In this document: one piece after another, positions 1 to 7,300 of the stretch
Position numbering within the stretch: the first letter of the stretch is position 1
Layout: every line of letters begins with the position of its first letter
Assembly: GCA_036009105.1 (NCBI GenBank)
Contig: DASYMJ010000109.1
Location: forward strand, 1 to 53,565
DNA from: JAFAVZ01 sp036009105
GTDB lineage: Bacteria; Acidobacteriota; Thermoanaerobaculia; Gp7-AA8
Reading direction: 5' to 3'
DNA length: 53,565 nt
Program-made: the position numbers and the translations under genes
The notes under the pieces: generated by a model
The model's input: only the letters and a program-made list of their open reading frames with translations
Told to the model about the DNA's origin: nothing
Databases searched by the model: none

Positions 1-600
1 TTTCAGGAGTTGCGCGTCGATCGAGTCGCCGGCGATCGTCAGCGTGCGCTGGTCTTCCTCGGTCGGGTAGCGGCCCTTCATGACGCAGAAGTCGGTCGTG
101 CCGGCGCCGATGTCGATGATCATCGTGTGCAGCAGCGCGTCGAGTCCATACGCGACGGCGAACGGCTCGGTCACGATCAGCAGGCTGTCGACGATGCCTT
201 TCATGGCGTTGCGCAGGTACTGCTTGTTCGTGCGCAGCGCGGCGGCCGGCACGCCGACCACGGCGCGCACCCGCGAGCTGCTCACCCGCCCGTTCGTGCT
301 CACCCCGACCAGCCCCAGGAGATGCTTGAGCAGCTCGCGGACGGCTTCCACGTCCTTCTCCGACCCTTCCTTGAGCAGGCCGCGCTCGAGCGGGCGGTGG
401 AGGTCGAGCATGGTGCGGTTGGCCACCGCCTCGTGGCCGATCAGGACGCTGCGCTTGAGGACTTTGCGCGCCACCATGTCCACCGGCCAGCCGACGAAGC
501 TGTCCACCAGGAAGCGCTCGCCGTTCGAGCCGGAGATGGCGCTGCGCGAGGTGCCGAGGTCGATGCCGACGTGGAGGAGCTCATTGGAGTCATTCAGCAT
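1..600 (-). CDS. MamK/MreB-like bacterial actin (C-terminus beyond window)
   Basis: The visible 200 residues form the N-terminal half of an actin-fold ATPase. The phosphate-1 loop reads GIDLGTSRSAIS near residue 12. A VGVPAAALRTNK segment follows near residue 117, and the phosphate-2 loop IIDIGAGTTDF sits near residue 160, followed by a DQRTLTIAGDSID stretch. The order and wording of these motifs resemble MamK and MamK-like filaments more than canonical MreB, from memory of the families. Such proteins polymerise with ATP on the cytoplasmic side of the membrane. The ATG at 600 is preferred because AAGGGA lies nine bases upstream; an in-frame ATG at 618 has no spaced ribosome site. The gene lies 14 bases downstream of the amidase gene on the same strand, so the two are probably co-transcribed. 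Filament role and partner are unknown. Confidence 0.8.
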   Translation of the reverse strand, partial: MLNDSNELLHVGIDLGTSRSAISGSNGERFLVDSFVGWPVDMVARKVLKRSVLIGHEAVANRTMLDLHRPLERGLLKEGSEKDVEAVRELLKHLLGLVGVSTNGRVSSSRVRAVVGVPAAALRTNKQYLRNAMKGIVDSLLIVTEPFAVAYGLDALLHTMIIDIGAGTTDFCVMKGRYPTEEDQRTLTIAGDSIDAQLLK

Positions 601-614
601 TCCGAAACTTCCCT

Positions 615-1601
615 TCATCCTTGATTCGCATACGACCGGATGCCGTGAAACAGCGCCTCCGCTATCTGCTGGCGATATTCGGCCCTTCCCAGCATGGAAG
701 CTTCCTTCTCATTGGAAAGGCATCCCACCTCGGCCAGGATGGCCGGCATCTCCGTCGCCACCAGGACGATGAACGGCGCGCGCTTCACCCCCCAGTTCTC
801 CAGCCCCGGATCGGACTTGCGCAGCTTCGTGAAGAGCTGCTGCTGGACGGCGGCGGCGAGCCGCTGCGACTCGCTGCGCCGCGCGTCGGCATAGACGCCG
901 TCGAGCAGCTTGCGCAGGTCGGCCAGCGAGTAGCCGGAGAGGCGGTTCTCATCCGCCGCGAGGCGGGTCAGCGAGGGATCGCTGGTGGGCCCGAGGTAGT
1001 AGGTCTCCACGCCGTGGCTGGCGGTGTGGGCCACGATGGAGTTGACGTGGATGGAGACGAAGATGTCGGAGGAGGACTCGTTGGCCAGCCGGGCCCGGTC
1101 GCGCAAGGGGATCAGCTTGTCGCCGCCGCGCGTGATCACCACCTGGAAGCCGTTCTTCTCCAGCATGGCTTTCAGGCGCGTGGCGACGTCGAGGGTGATG
1201 TCTTTCTCGGCCAGGCGGACGATGGAGGTGCCGGGGTCGGCGCCGCCGTGGCCGGCATCGATCACCACGCGCTTCACGGCCAGCGAAAAGGCGTGCGTGT
1301 CGAGCGGGGCCAGCGAGTCGACCGTCGGCCGCGCATTCGGCCGCGGCCGTGGATCAGCGGGAAGGACGGCGGCGCTGGCGATGGTGTCGTGCGGCTGGGC
1401 GGCAGGGCCGCCGTTGAAGTAAGTGGAGGCGGCGAGGGTGATCGGCACGAGGAGCAGCGGCGCGCGGCGGAGCCACATTTTGAGGATCCGGTTGGCGGGG
1501 CGCAGCGCGCGCGGCGGCCCTCCCCGCATCGTGTCGAGGTTCTCCGCGACCGCCTCTGCGAGCAGCCGCCGCTTCACCCGATCGACCGATTCCCGCCCCA
1601 T
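615..1601 (-). CDS. N-acetylmuramoyl-L-alanine amidase (Amidase_3)
   Basis: A zinc amidase that cleaves the lactyl-peptide bond of peptidoglycan in the periplasm. About 328 residues. A charged N-terminus leads into a membrane anchor or signal (APLLLVPITLAAS, near residue 50). The catalytic domain begins at VVIDAGHGGADPGT (zinc His near 118), continues with the AEKD zinc Glu, FVSIHVNS (zinc His near 186) and ends in MPAILAEVGCLSN, which holds the catalytic Glu. All ligands are present. The start at 1601 follows the cytochrome stop closely; ATG at 1478 (MWLRRAPLLL) with GGATCC eight bases upstream is an equally plausible start that would give a cleaner signal sequence. It lies between the cytochrome c and actin genes in one minus-strand run, suggesting an envelope-remodelling unit. 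Confidence 0.9.
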   Translation of the reverse strand: MGRESVDRVKRRLLAEAVAENLDTMRGGPPRALRPANRILKMWLRRAPLLLVPITLAASTYFNGGPAAQPHDTIASAAVLPADPRPRPNARPTVDSLAPLDTHAFSLAVKRVVIDAGHGGADPGTSIVRLAEKDITLDVATRLKAMLEKNGFQVVITRGGDKLIPLRDRARLANESSSDIFVSIHVNSIVAHTASHGVETYYLGPTSDPSLTRLAADENRLSGYSLADLRKLLDGVYADARRSESQRLAAAVQQQLFTKLRKSDPGLENWGVKRAPFIVLVATEMPAILAEVGCLSNEKEASMLGRAEYRQQIAEALFHGIRSYANQG

Positions 1602-1612
1602 CCCGCCACATT

Positions 1613-2545
1613 CTAACGTTTTAGCGGCTCGATGACGCTGTAGCGCCTCGTGGCCCCCACCCACGGGTCGACCAGCGAGACCTTGATGGTGTGGGGCAGC
1701 TTCGCCCCGGCGGCCTCCCGGTAGTCGGAATAGTCGGTCTGCTGCGGGATGCGCCCGATCGGCGTATCGGTGAGGACGACGCGGCGGATGAGCAGGCCGT
1801 CGGCGTCGAAGGTGAAGCGCTGATTGCCCGCGGCGAGGGTGGTGGCGTCGATCGCTCTGGCATCGGCCGGGATGTCTCGCGGCCTGATGAAGGCGAAGGC
1901 GCCGGCCAGCTGGTGCATGTTCTCCAACTGCCCGGCATTCATCGGCTTGCCGTTCACCGTGCCTTCCGTCGCGCCGAAGTCCTGCTCCACCTGGCCCACC
2001 TTCACCTGAAAGTGCTCCCCCTGCTGGGCGATCTCCAGCGGCTCCTGCTTGCCGTCCCATCCCTCCCGCGTCCCTTTCAGGGTGAGGTTGCCCAGCTTCG
2101 AGGTGTCGCCGATCGCGGCCGCATAGCGGGCGATGACGTCCTTCGGCGCCGGGCGCTGCGGCTTGTCCGGGGCGGGGGTGGGGAAGGGGGGCGCGGTCTG
2201 CGGCAGCGCCACGAGATTGACCGGCTTGAGCGCGCCGCGGTGGCAGGTGTAGCAGGAGACCACCGGCCGTCCCCCGAACGATTTCTCATTGAGCTCCCTG
2301 GTCAGGGCGATCATTTCCCGCCCCCGCTTCTTCTCCGGCTTCGCATCGCTGGCAAAGTCCCAGCCGTCTTTGTCGCTCACCACGTGGCAGTAGTCGCAAT
2401 GCGTGCCGATGGAGGCGCGCATCATGTTCATGGTGCGCTGGAGCTGGATCGGGGTGAGCCCCTCGAGCAACTGCACGTTTTTCGGCTGCTGGGCAAAGAG
2501 CGGCGCGGCGGCGATGAGCGCGGCGAGATACGCAAGCTTTCGCAT
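1613..2545 (-). CDS. Dihaem c-type cytochrome, CytoC_RC family
   Basis: A 310-residue exported protein with a signal peptide (MRKLAYLAALIAAAPLFAQ). Two haem-binding CxxCH motifs are visible, CDYCH at 50-54 and CYTCH at 98-102, with methionines between them as possible axial ligands. The spacing and the phrase VVSCYTCHRG match the photosynthetic reaction-centre cytochrome subunit family that is widespread in non-phototrophic Acidobacteriota, where its electron partner is mostly unknown. A proline-rich linker (residues 115-135) leads to a C-terminal half without haem motifs, rich in beta-like segments. It is the first gene of the minus-strand cluster with the amidase and actin. Expected location is the periplasm. 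Confidence 0.88.
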   Translation of the reverse strand: MRKLAYLAALIAAAPLFAQQPKNVQLLEGLTPIQLQRTMNMMRASIGTHCDYCHVVSDKDGWDFASDAKPEKKRGREMIALTRELNEKSFGGRPVVSCYTCHRGALKPVNLVALPQTAPPFPTPAPDKPQRPAPKDVIARYAAAIGDTSKLGNLTLKGTREGWDGKQEPLEIAQQGEHFQVKVGQVEQDFGATEGTVNGKPMNAGQLENMHQLAGAFAFIRPRDIPADARAIDATTLAAGNQRFTFDADGLLIRRVVLTDTPIGRIPQQTDYSDYREAAGAKLPHTIKVSLVDPWVGATRRYSVIEPLKR

Positions 2546-2621
2546 GCCGAAGAGGGTAGGCGCACCGCGCGGCGTGGTGCTGTGACGGTGGGGTGACGGG
2601 ATGTGTCGGGGAAACAGCTAT

Positions 2622-2676
2622 CAGTTATCGGTTGTCAGTAGGACCGTCGCTACCGACAACTGACAACCGACAACTG
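2622..2676. repeat. Inverted repeat, family C, copy 1
   Basis: The arm CAGTTATCGGTTGTCAGTA (2622-2640) faces GACAACTGACAACCGACAACTG on the other side of a ten-base loop. The innermost sixteen bases pair with one mismatch. The right arm is built from 7-bp units of GACAACT/GACAACC. Same family as the copies at 17416 and 19849. It sits between the divergent cytochrome and permease genes. Confidence 0.75.
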
Positions 2677-2718
2677 CCCCGGGCGGCTATCCTGCAATAC
2701 TCTCCCTCCGTGCCCGAC

Positions 2719-3747
2719 ATGAACATCCGCGTCCCCTTCGCCACGCTCCTCAAGATCGCCCTCTTCTGCCTCCTCGCCCTGGCCATCTACGAGCTCTATG
2801 CGGTGCTGGTCATGGTCGTGGTGGCCGTGCTGCTGGCGGTGATGCTCGCGCCGGCGGTCCGCTTCATGACCCGCCATCGCATGCGGCGCGGCCTGGCCAT
2901 CGGCGTCATCGCCATGGTGCTGTTCGGGCTCCTCGGCTTTTTCTTCGCCGTGATCGTGCCGGCCATGGGGCGGCAGGTGAAGGAGCTGAGCGGCGAGTTG
3001 CCGAAGGTCTCCCAGCAGGTCATCCAGCGTTTCCCCATGACCGCGCCGCTGCTGCAGGACGCGCAACGCCGGCCGGACGTCGCGCAGATGAAGGCCTGGC
3101 TCCTGCGCGGCCTGGTGGCGAGCCAATACGCGCTCGAGGCTTTGACCGCGATCATCCTCGTGCTCGTCATCACCCTGTATCTGCTGGTCGAAGGGGCGGA
3201 CATTTATGAATGGCTGGTCAGCTTCGCCAGGCCGGAGCAACGGCCGAGGTGGCGGCGCACGGCGGACGAGGTGGGCCAGGTGATCCTCGCCTACATGCGG
3301 GGGCAGGCCATCACCTGTTTCCTCTGCGGCGGCGTGGCGCTCGTCACGCTCACCGTGCTGCGCGTGCCGGCCGCATTGCCCCTCGCCGTGCTGGCGTTCT
3401 TCTGTGACCTCATCCCGGTGGTCGGCACCATCATCATGAGCGTTCCGGCCGTGCTGCTGGCCATGATGGTCGGCCCGGTCCAGGCCGTCACGGTGGTGAT
3501 CGTCTATGCCGCCTATCACCTCATCGAGAGCTACTGGATCATCCCCCGCATTTACGGCGGCCAGATGCGCCTCTCCACGCTCACCGTGCTGTTGTCCATC
3601 ACCGTCGGCGCGGCGCTGGCCGGCGCGGTCGGCGCCGTGCTCATCCTCCCCTTCGTGGCCGCCTATCCGATCGTGGAGCGCATCTGGCTCCGCCCTCATC
3701 TGCCGAAGGACACGGTGGAGCGGCACGAAGCCATAGAAGCCGATTGA
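2719..3747 (+). CDS. AI-2E family transporter (PF01594-type permease)
   Basis: An integral inner-membrane protein of 342 residues. Hydrophobic segments occur near residues 5-30, 33-55, 60-85, 145-170 and as a run of five through the C-terminal half, with the soluble loop near 85-145 that is typical of the family. The segment LAFFCDLIPVVGTIIMSVPA is the conserved family signature. Members export small molecules or exchange ions; the annotation AI-2 exporter is not reliable for individual members, so the substrate is left open. The ATG at 2719 is chosen because the upstream in-frame stretch runs through the family C hairpin and would add a charged non-hydrophobic tail. Monocistronic by position. 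Confidence 0.85.
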   Translation: MNIRVPFATLLKIALFCLLALAIYELYAVLVMVVVAVLLAVMLAPAVRFMTRHRMRRGLAIGVIAMVLFGLLGFFFAVIVPAMGRQVKELSGELPKVSQQVIQRFPMTAPLLQDAQRRPDVAQMKAWLLRGLVASQYALEALTAIILVLVITLYLLVEGADIYEWLVSFARPEQRPRWRRTADEVGQVILAYMRGQAITCFLCGGVALVTLTVLRVPAALPLAVLAFFCDLIPVVGTIIMSVPAVLLAMMVGPVQAVTVVIVYAAYHLIESYWIIPRIYGGQMRLSTLTVLLSITVGAALAGAVGAVLILPFVAAYPIVERIWLRPHLPKDTVERHEAIEAD

Positions 3748-3834
3748 GCGATCGGCGATCAGCGATCGGCGATCAGGAGATAAGGCGCCGCACGCCGGGT
3801 TTCTCCTGATCGCTGATCGCTAATCGCTGATCGC
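3748..3834. repeat. Inverted repeat, family B, copy 1
   Basis: Arms of about 33 bases (3748-3780 and 3802-3834) pair with roughly three mismatches around a 21-base GC-rich loop. Each arm is a run of 7-bp units of the GCGATCG / GATCGCT type ending in TCTCCT. It begins directly after the permease stop codon and so could also act as a transcription terminator, though there is no T tract. Confidence 0.8.
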
Positions 3835-3913
3835 CACCATAGGTTAGAATCCCGTTTTCCTCCGCGCGCCGGCTTGTCGGCCGCGCCCGAACCAACCGAA
3901 GGAGCCCCACTGC

Positions 3914-5428
3914 ATGACCGCGACACTAGAAGCCCATAGTCAGAAGAACGTCCATCAATTCGACGCCGCGACGTCGACCGGCCGCGAGCCGTTCAAAGTC
4001 AAAGACCTGTCCCTGGCCACCCTCGGCCGCGCCGAGATCCGCCTGGCCGAGCACGAGATGCCCGGTCTCATGGCCGTCCGCGCCAAGTACGCCGCGCAGC
4101 AGCCGCTGGCCGGCGCCAAGGTGATGGGCTCTCTGCACATGACCATCCAGACCGCCGTCCTCATCGAAACGCTCCACCTCCTCGGCGCCGACGTGCGCTG
4201 GGTCTCCTGCAACATCTTCTCGACCCAGGACCACGCCGCCGCGGCGGTGGTGGTCGGCCGCCCCGAGAGCGGCGGCACGGCCGAGAACCCGCGCGGCATC
4301 CCCGTCTACGCCTGGAAAGGGGAGACGCTGGAGGAGTACTGGTGGTGCACCTCCGAGGCTCTGTTGTGGCCGGACGGCAGCGGCCCGACCCTGATCGTCG
4401 ACGACGGCGGCGACGCGACGCTCCTGGTGCACAAGGGCGTCGAGTTCGAAGGGAAGAACCACGTTCCCGATTTCAATCCGTCCGATGAGCCGGAAGAGTG
4501 GGGCGTCATCCTCGACCTGCTGCGCGCGGAACTGAAGCGCGATCCGCAGCGCTGGACGCGGGTGGCGAAAGACATCAAGGGCGTTTCCGAGGAGACGACC
4601 ACCGGCGTGCACCGCCTCTATCAGATGCAGGAGGCGGGCGCGCTGCTCTTCCCCGCCATCAACGTCAACGACTCGGTGACCAAGTCGAAGTTCGACAACA
4701 TCTATGGCTGCCGCCACTCGGTCATTGACGGCCTCAATCGCGCCACGGACGTCATGATCGCCGGCAAGCTGGCCGTGGTGGCCGGCTACGGCGAAGTGGG
4801 CAAGGGCTGCGCGCAGGCGCTCAAGGGACAGGGCGCGCGGGTGGTGGTGACCGAGATCGATCCGATCTGCGCGCTGCAGGCGGCCATGGAAGGCTTCGAG
4901 GTGCGCACGCTGGAGAGCGTGGTGGAGCGGGCCGACATCTTCGTCACCGCCACCGGCAACAAGGACATCATCACCGCCGACCACATGTCCCGCATGAAGC
5001 ACAATGCCATCGTCAGCAACATCGGCCATTTCGACAACGAGATCGACATGGCCGGCCTGCGGAAGTTCCCCGGCGTGAAGCGGGTGAATATCCGCCCCCA
5101 GTTCGACGAGTGGGTTTTCGCCGACGGCCATAGCGTCCTGATCCTGGCCGAGGGCCGCCTCATGAACCTCGGCTGCGCCACGGGCCACCCGTCGTTCGTC
5201 ATGTCCGCCTCTTTTACCAACCAGGTGCTTGCACAGCTCGCGCTGTGGAACAACACCGGGGAGTATCGGAAAGAGGTCTATGTGCTCCCCAAGAAGCTGG
5301 ACGAGGAAGTGGCCCGTCTGCACCTGGCGCACCTCGGGGTGGAGCTGACCGCGCTGACCTCCGACCAGGCCAGGTACCTCGGCATTCCGCCCGAGGGGCC
5401 GTTCAAATCCGACCATTATCGGTATTGA
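3914..5428 (+). CDS. ahcY: S-adenosylhomocysteine hydrolase
   Basis: Hydrolyses S-adenosylhomocysteine to adenosine and homocysteine, removing the product inhibitor of methyltransferases. 504 residues. The N-terminal substrate domain carries VSCNIFSTQDHAAAA and the roughly 40-residue insertion (PESGGTAENPRGIPVYAWKG) typical of the longer proteobacterial-type enzymes. NVNDSVTKSKFDN holds the catalytic Lys/Asp pair, the NAD motif is GYGEVGKGC, and the protein ends in the canonical PFKSDHYRY. The start has GAAGGAG upstream (RBS eight bases away). I looked for an SAH riboswitch in the 80-base leader and did not see its consensus. A strong intrinsic terminator follows, so the gene appears monocistronic. 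Confidence 0.97.
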   Translation: MTATLEAHSQKNVHQFDAATSTGREPFKVKDLSLATLGRAEIRLAEHEMPGLMAVRAKYAAQQPLAGAKVMGSLHMTIQTAVLIETLHLLGADVRWVSCNIFSTQDHAAAAVVVGRPESGGTAENPRGIPVYAWKGETLEEYWWCTSEALLWPDGSGPTLIVDDGGDATLLVHKGVEFEGKNHVPDFNPSDEPEEWGVILDLLRAELKRDPQRWTRVAKDIKGVSEETTTGVHRLYQMQEAGALLFPAINVNDSVTKSKFDNIYGCRHSVIDGLNRATDVMIAGKLAVVAGYGEVGKGCAQALKGQGARVVVTEIDPICALQAAMEGFEVRTLESVVERADIFVTATGNKDIITADHMSRMKHNAIVSNIGHFDNEIDMAGLRKFPGVKRVNIRPQFDEWVFADGHSVLILAEGRLMNLGCATGHPSFVMSASFTNQVLAQLALWNNTGEYRKEVYVLPKKLDEEVARLHLAHLGVELTALTSDQARYLGIPPEGPFKSDHYRY

Positions 5429-5456
5429 GACGCACGGAATCAGAGATTGACCCGCT

Positions 5457-5486
5457 GGCGAGCCGATTTCGGCTCGCCTTTTTGTT
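5457..5486 (+). terminator. Intrinsic terminator after ahcY
   Basis: Stem GGCGAGCCG (5457-5465) pairs perfectly with CGGCTCGCC (5470-5478) around a four-base loop and is followed by TTTTTGTT. A textbook Rho-independent terminator. Confidence 0.93.
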
Positions 5487-5530
5487 GACAATTGAACAAT
5501 CCTGCACAATTCTGTGTGCGTAATACGCAC
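5485..5530 (+). promoter_or_regulatory. Promoter and perfect palindrome before the AT-hook gene
   Basis: A consensus -35 box TTGACA lies at 5485-5490, overlapping the end of the ahcY terminator. AATTCT at 5508-5513 is a candidate -10 at 17-base spacing. A perfect inverted repeat GTGCGTA-A-TACGCAC fills 5516-5530, just downstream of the predicted transcription start and one base before the AAGGAGG ribosome site. It could be an operator or a hairpin that masks translation. The -35 is clear; the -10 and function are inference. Confidence 0.6.
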
Positions 5531-5541
5531 AAGGAGGACAT

Positions 5542-6168
5542 GTGCCGCGACCGAGACGACAGGGAACATCCCAATCATCATCATTGACCCATGGGCAGTC
5601 CAGTTACGTGCTGCAACGGTTGATCAAGGACCGCCGGGTTTCCGCCGGCGACATTCAGCGCTACGTCGGCGAGATGGCCCGCGAGATTGAAAGCCTCGAG
5701 CAGCAACTCGCCTCACTGCGCGCCGCTCATGGCGGCACCGGCACTGGCTCCGGGACCGGCACGGGTACCGGCTCCGGTACGGGCGCGGGCACCGGCACCG
5801 GACGCCGGCGGGGCAGACCGCCCGGACGGCGCAGCGGCGCCGCGGCCGGTACGGGTGCAGGCGGCGGTACGGGCGCCGGCGCGCCGGCGCGCCGCCGCGG
5901 CCGTCCGCCCGCTTCGGCGGGCGCGCAGAGCGGTGGCGAAGGCGAGGGGACGGGCGGTGGCGAACAGGCCGGCGCCGGTCGTCGCGGCCGCCGTGGACGC
6001 CGCGCCGCAATCACCCCCGAGCAGCTCGCCTCGCGCCAGCTGCAGGGCCGCTACCTGGCGCTCATCCGCCAGGTGCCGGAGAACCGCCGCGCACAGTACG
6101 CCAAGATCGCCAAGGAAAAGGGCCGCGAGGCTGCCATCAAGGAGCTTCAGGACGTCGTCAAGAAGTAA
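5542..6168 (+). CDS. AT-hook chromatin-like DNA-binding protein with Gly-Thr linkers
   Basis: A 208-residue, strongly basic, low-complexity protein. Residues 21-62 form a helical, coiled-coil-like head (VLQRLIKDRRVSAG, then AREIESLEQQLASLR). A GTGTGSGTG-type linker follows (66-87), then two AT-hook cores RRRGRPP (88-94 and 117-123), a second Gly-rich linker and a basic RRGRRGRR cluster (147-154). The C-terminal 50 residues (ITPEQLASRQLQGRYLALIRQVPENRR) look folded. AT-hooks bind the minor groove of AT-rich DNA; here they sit in a very GC-rich genome. The GTG start at 5542 has AGGAGG five bases upstream; the ATG two bases earlier is out of frame. Flanked by its own promoter, palindrome and terminator. 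A nucleoid-associated or HMG-like role is inference. Confidence 0.8.
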   Translation: MPRPRRQGTSQSSSLTHGQSSYVLQRLIKDRRVSAGDIQRYVGEMAREIESLEQQLASLRAAHGGTGTGSGTGTGTGSGTGAGTGTGRRRGRPPGRRSGAAAGTGAGGGTGAGAPARRRGRPPASAGAQSGGEGEGTGGGEQAGAGRRGRRGRRAAITPEQLASRQLQGRYLALIRQVPENRRAQYAKIAKEKGREAAIKELQDVVKK

Positions 6169-6188
6169 GAAAAACGCGTTCCCGAGTC

Positions 6189-6225
6189 AAAAGAGGCGCA
6201 CATTCGTGCGCCTCTTTTGTTTTTA
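6189..6225 (+). terminator. Intrinsic terminator after the AT-hook gene
   Basis: A perfect 13-bp stem AAAAGAGGCGCAC (6189-6201) / GTGCGCCTCTTTT (6206-6218) with a four-base loop and a following GTTTTT tract. Confidence 0.94.
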
Positions 6226-6474
6226 TGCATCTTGAATGCGGACCGCAAAACGGTCTATGCCGCCGGCACGCCGCGCGCTTGAAAACTTCCATTGCACCGG
6301 ATAGTCATTTCCTCTTCTAGGTGCTGACCACGCGCGAATACATCACGGAGCGCATCGGTCTGGTCTTTCGTAACTGAGGTGAAGGATGCGTTGCCATTGC
6401 AGGCTGCATTGCGCACGTCTTCAGCCGCTATGAGAACGCGCCACGCGCACGAACGATGGCCACGTCACGATCCT
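6226..6474. other. Gene-poor stretch downstream of the hicB remnant
   Basis: No gene can be supported here. On the minus strand an unrecognised frame runs from a GTG at 6416 to a stop at 6255 (53 codons, containing DALRDVFARGQHLEEEM). It has no ribosome site and no recognisable family, and it may be debris from the same acquisition that left the hicAB remnant. GC content is visibly lower than in the flanking genes. Confidence 0.4.
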
Positions 6475-6665
6475 CTAATGAACCCGCCCGGCCATTGCCC
6501 GATGGCAGGCGCTGGCACGCAAGCTCTCTATGTGCATTTCCATCGCTTCGCGAATGAGCTGCATGGCTTCATCCCGTGTTTCACCGACCGCAACACAGCC
6601 GGAAGATCGGGCACGTATGCGCGAAATGAGGTGTCGCCCCGCTCTACAATGACCAGGTATTCCAT
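6475..6665 (-). pseudogene. hicB: HicB-family antitoxin, frameshifted
   Basis: The ATG at 6665 opens MEYLVIVERGDTSFRAYVPDLP, the classic beginning of a HicB antitoxin. At about 6600 the expected Pro-Gly-Cys codons (ccg ggc tgt) read ccg gc tgt, so one G is missing. In the next frame the family sequence resumes as CVAVGETRDEAMQLIREAME and ends at a stop at 6475. HicB neutralises the HicA mRNA interferase. A single-base assembly error could cause one frameshift, but the adjacent hicA remnant carries separate lesions, so real decay is more likely. The two remnants are 19 bases apart in the usual hicA-hicB order. Confidence 0.85.
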
Positions 6666-6684
6666 AGTGTTCGCCTAATCTGGC

Positions 6685-6832
6685 TTACTTGCAGACACTT
6701 CCGAGCGTGCCTGCCGGGACGTCGATGCTCGGCTTACTAGCGACTGTTACGGTTCCCGGCTTAGATGGTGCCTGAACGGACGGTGGCTGCCGCTGGTGCG
6801 CAGAGGAGCCGCGTTCTACTCTCAATAGACAT
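6685..6832 (-). pseudogene. hicA: HicA-family mRNA interferase toxin, degenerate
   Basis: Pieces of a HicA toxin can be read in two frames of the minus strand. The first frame gives RTSGSHRPFRH, which contains the catalytic GSHR(Q)F-RH motif of the dsRBD-like fold. After a one-base deletion near 6768 the second frame gives PSKPGTVTVASKPSIDVPAG and then TLGSVCK, followed by a stop at 6685 where family members usually continue with a Gln-Ala tail. The N-terminal helix is not convincingly readable; the 5' boundary at the ATG at 6832 is a guess. At least two lesions make this a non-functional remnant. Confidence 0.75.
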
Positions 6833-6883
6833 AAGCGCTCCTCCTGACGCCAAATCTCCCCTTATTGCACCGTCGTTTCTACA

Positions 6884-6928
6884 ACCGCGAGAGCGGTCCG
6901 GGGGCCGAGGTAATCTCGGAGGCGGAGG
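6884..6928 (+). promoter_or_regulatory. Leader hairpins before the SANT-like gene
   Basis: Two perfect small hairpins precede the gene: ACCGC-GAGA-GCGGT (6884-6897), closed by a GNRA tetraloop, and CCGAG-GTAAT-CTCGG (6905-6919). The second is directly followed by the purine-rich ribosome site GGAGGCGGAGG. They may be a structured 5' UTR; no known riboswitch is recognised. Confidence 0.4.
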
Positions 6929-6934
6929 TGCATC

Positions 6935-7300
6935 GTGCAGAACGCACAAGTCATTTCGATCCTGGAGTCCCTGGCCGGCGGCCTCGATCCCACCACTGGC
7001 GCCGCACTGCCGGCTGACCTGTTCCAGTCGCCCGACGTCATCCGGGCGCTGTCCGCGGCCGCGCAGGCACTGAAGCGCGACAACGCCCGCCCCCGCCTGG
7101 CCGCGGCGGGCGCGCGGTGGAACGCGGAAGAGGACGCGGCGGTGTGCCGCGAATACGACGAGGGAACTCCCGTGGCGCAGATCGCGCGGCAGCACAATCG
7201 GACGCCGGGCGCCATCAGGAGCCGCCTGGTGCACCTGGGGAGGATGGATCCGGGGACGGTGCGGGTGCGCGACAGAGGCCCGCATACAATGCCGCAATGA
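6935..7300 (+). CDS. Small protein with SANT/Myb-like helix-turn-helix
   Basis: A 121-residue protein. The C-terminal half, ARWNAEEDAAVCREYDEGTP followed by VAQIARQHNRTPGAIRSRL, has the tryptophan and acidic start of a SANT/Myb-like unit followed by a helix-turn-helix. The same pattern occurs at the C-terminus of some UvrD-like helicases, where it is thought to bind DNA. The N-terminal half is helical and rich in alanine, with no recognised family. The GTG at 6935 is chosen for its GGAGG at about eight bases. Its stop overlaps the next gene's start (ATGA), so the two are probably translated together. Target unknown. Confidence 0.7.
   Translation: MQNAQVISILESLAGGLDPTTGAALPADLFQSPDVIRALSAAAQALKRDNARPRLAAAGARWNAEEDAAVCREYDEGTPVAQIARQHNRTPGAIRSRLVHLGRMDPGTVRVRDRGPHTMPQ

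Noticed and set aside
10..772. Long plus-strand reading frames opposite the actin gene
   Set aside because: They are antisense shadows created by high third-position GC; the minus strand carries complete actin motifs.
1613..2060. An upstream extension of the amidase to 2060
   Set aside because: The added residues are low-complexity shadow sequence inside the cytochrome gene, and the cytochrome frame has two real haem motifs.
3836..3913. SAH or SAM riboswitch in the ahcY leader
   Set aside because: I could not find the SAH consensus core or the SAM-I kink-turn; only the GAAGGAG ribosome site stands out.
5730..6010. A minus-strand frame full of Pro-Val repeats
   Set aside because: It is the antisense reading of the GT/GC-rich linker DNA of the AT-hook gene.
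6379..6678. A 99-codon plus-strand frame
   Set aside because: It is antisense to the hicB remnant, whose family sequence is unmistakable on the minus strand.
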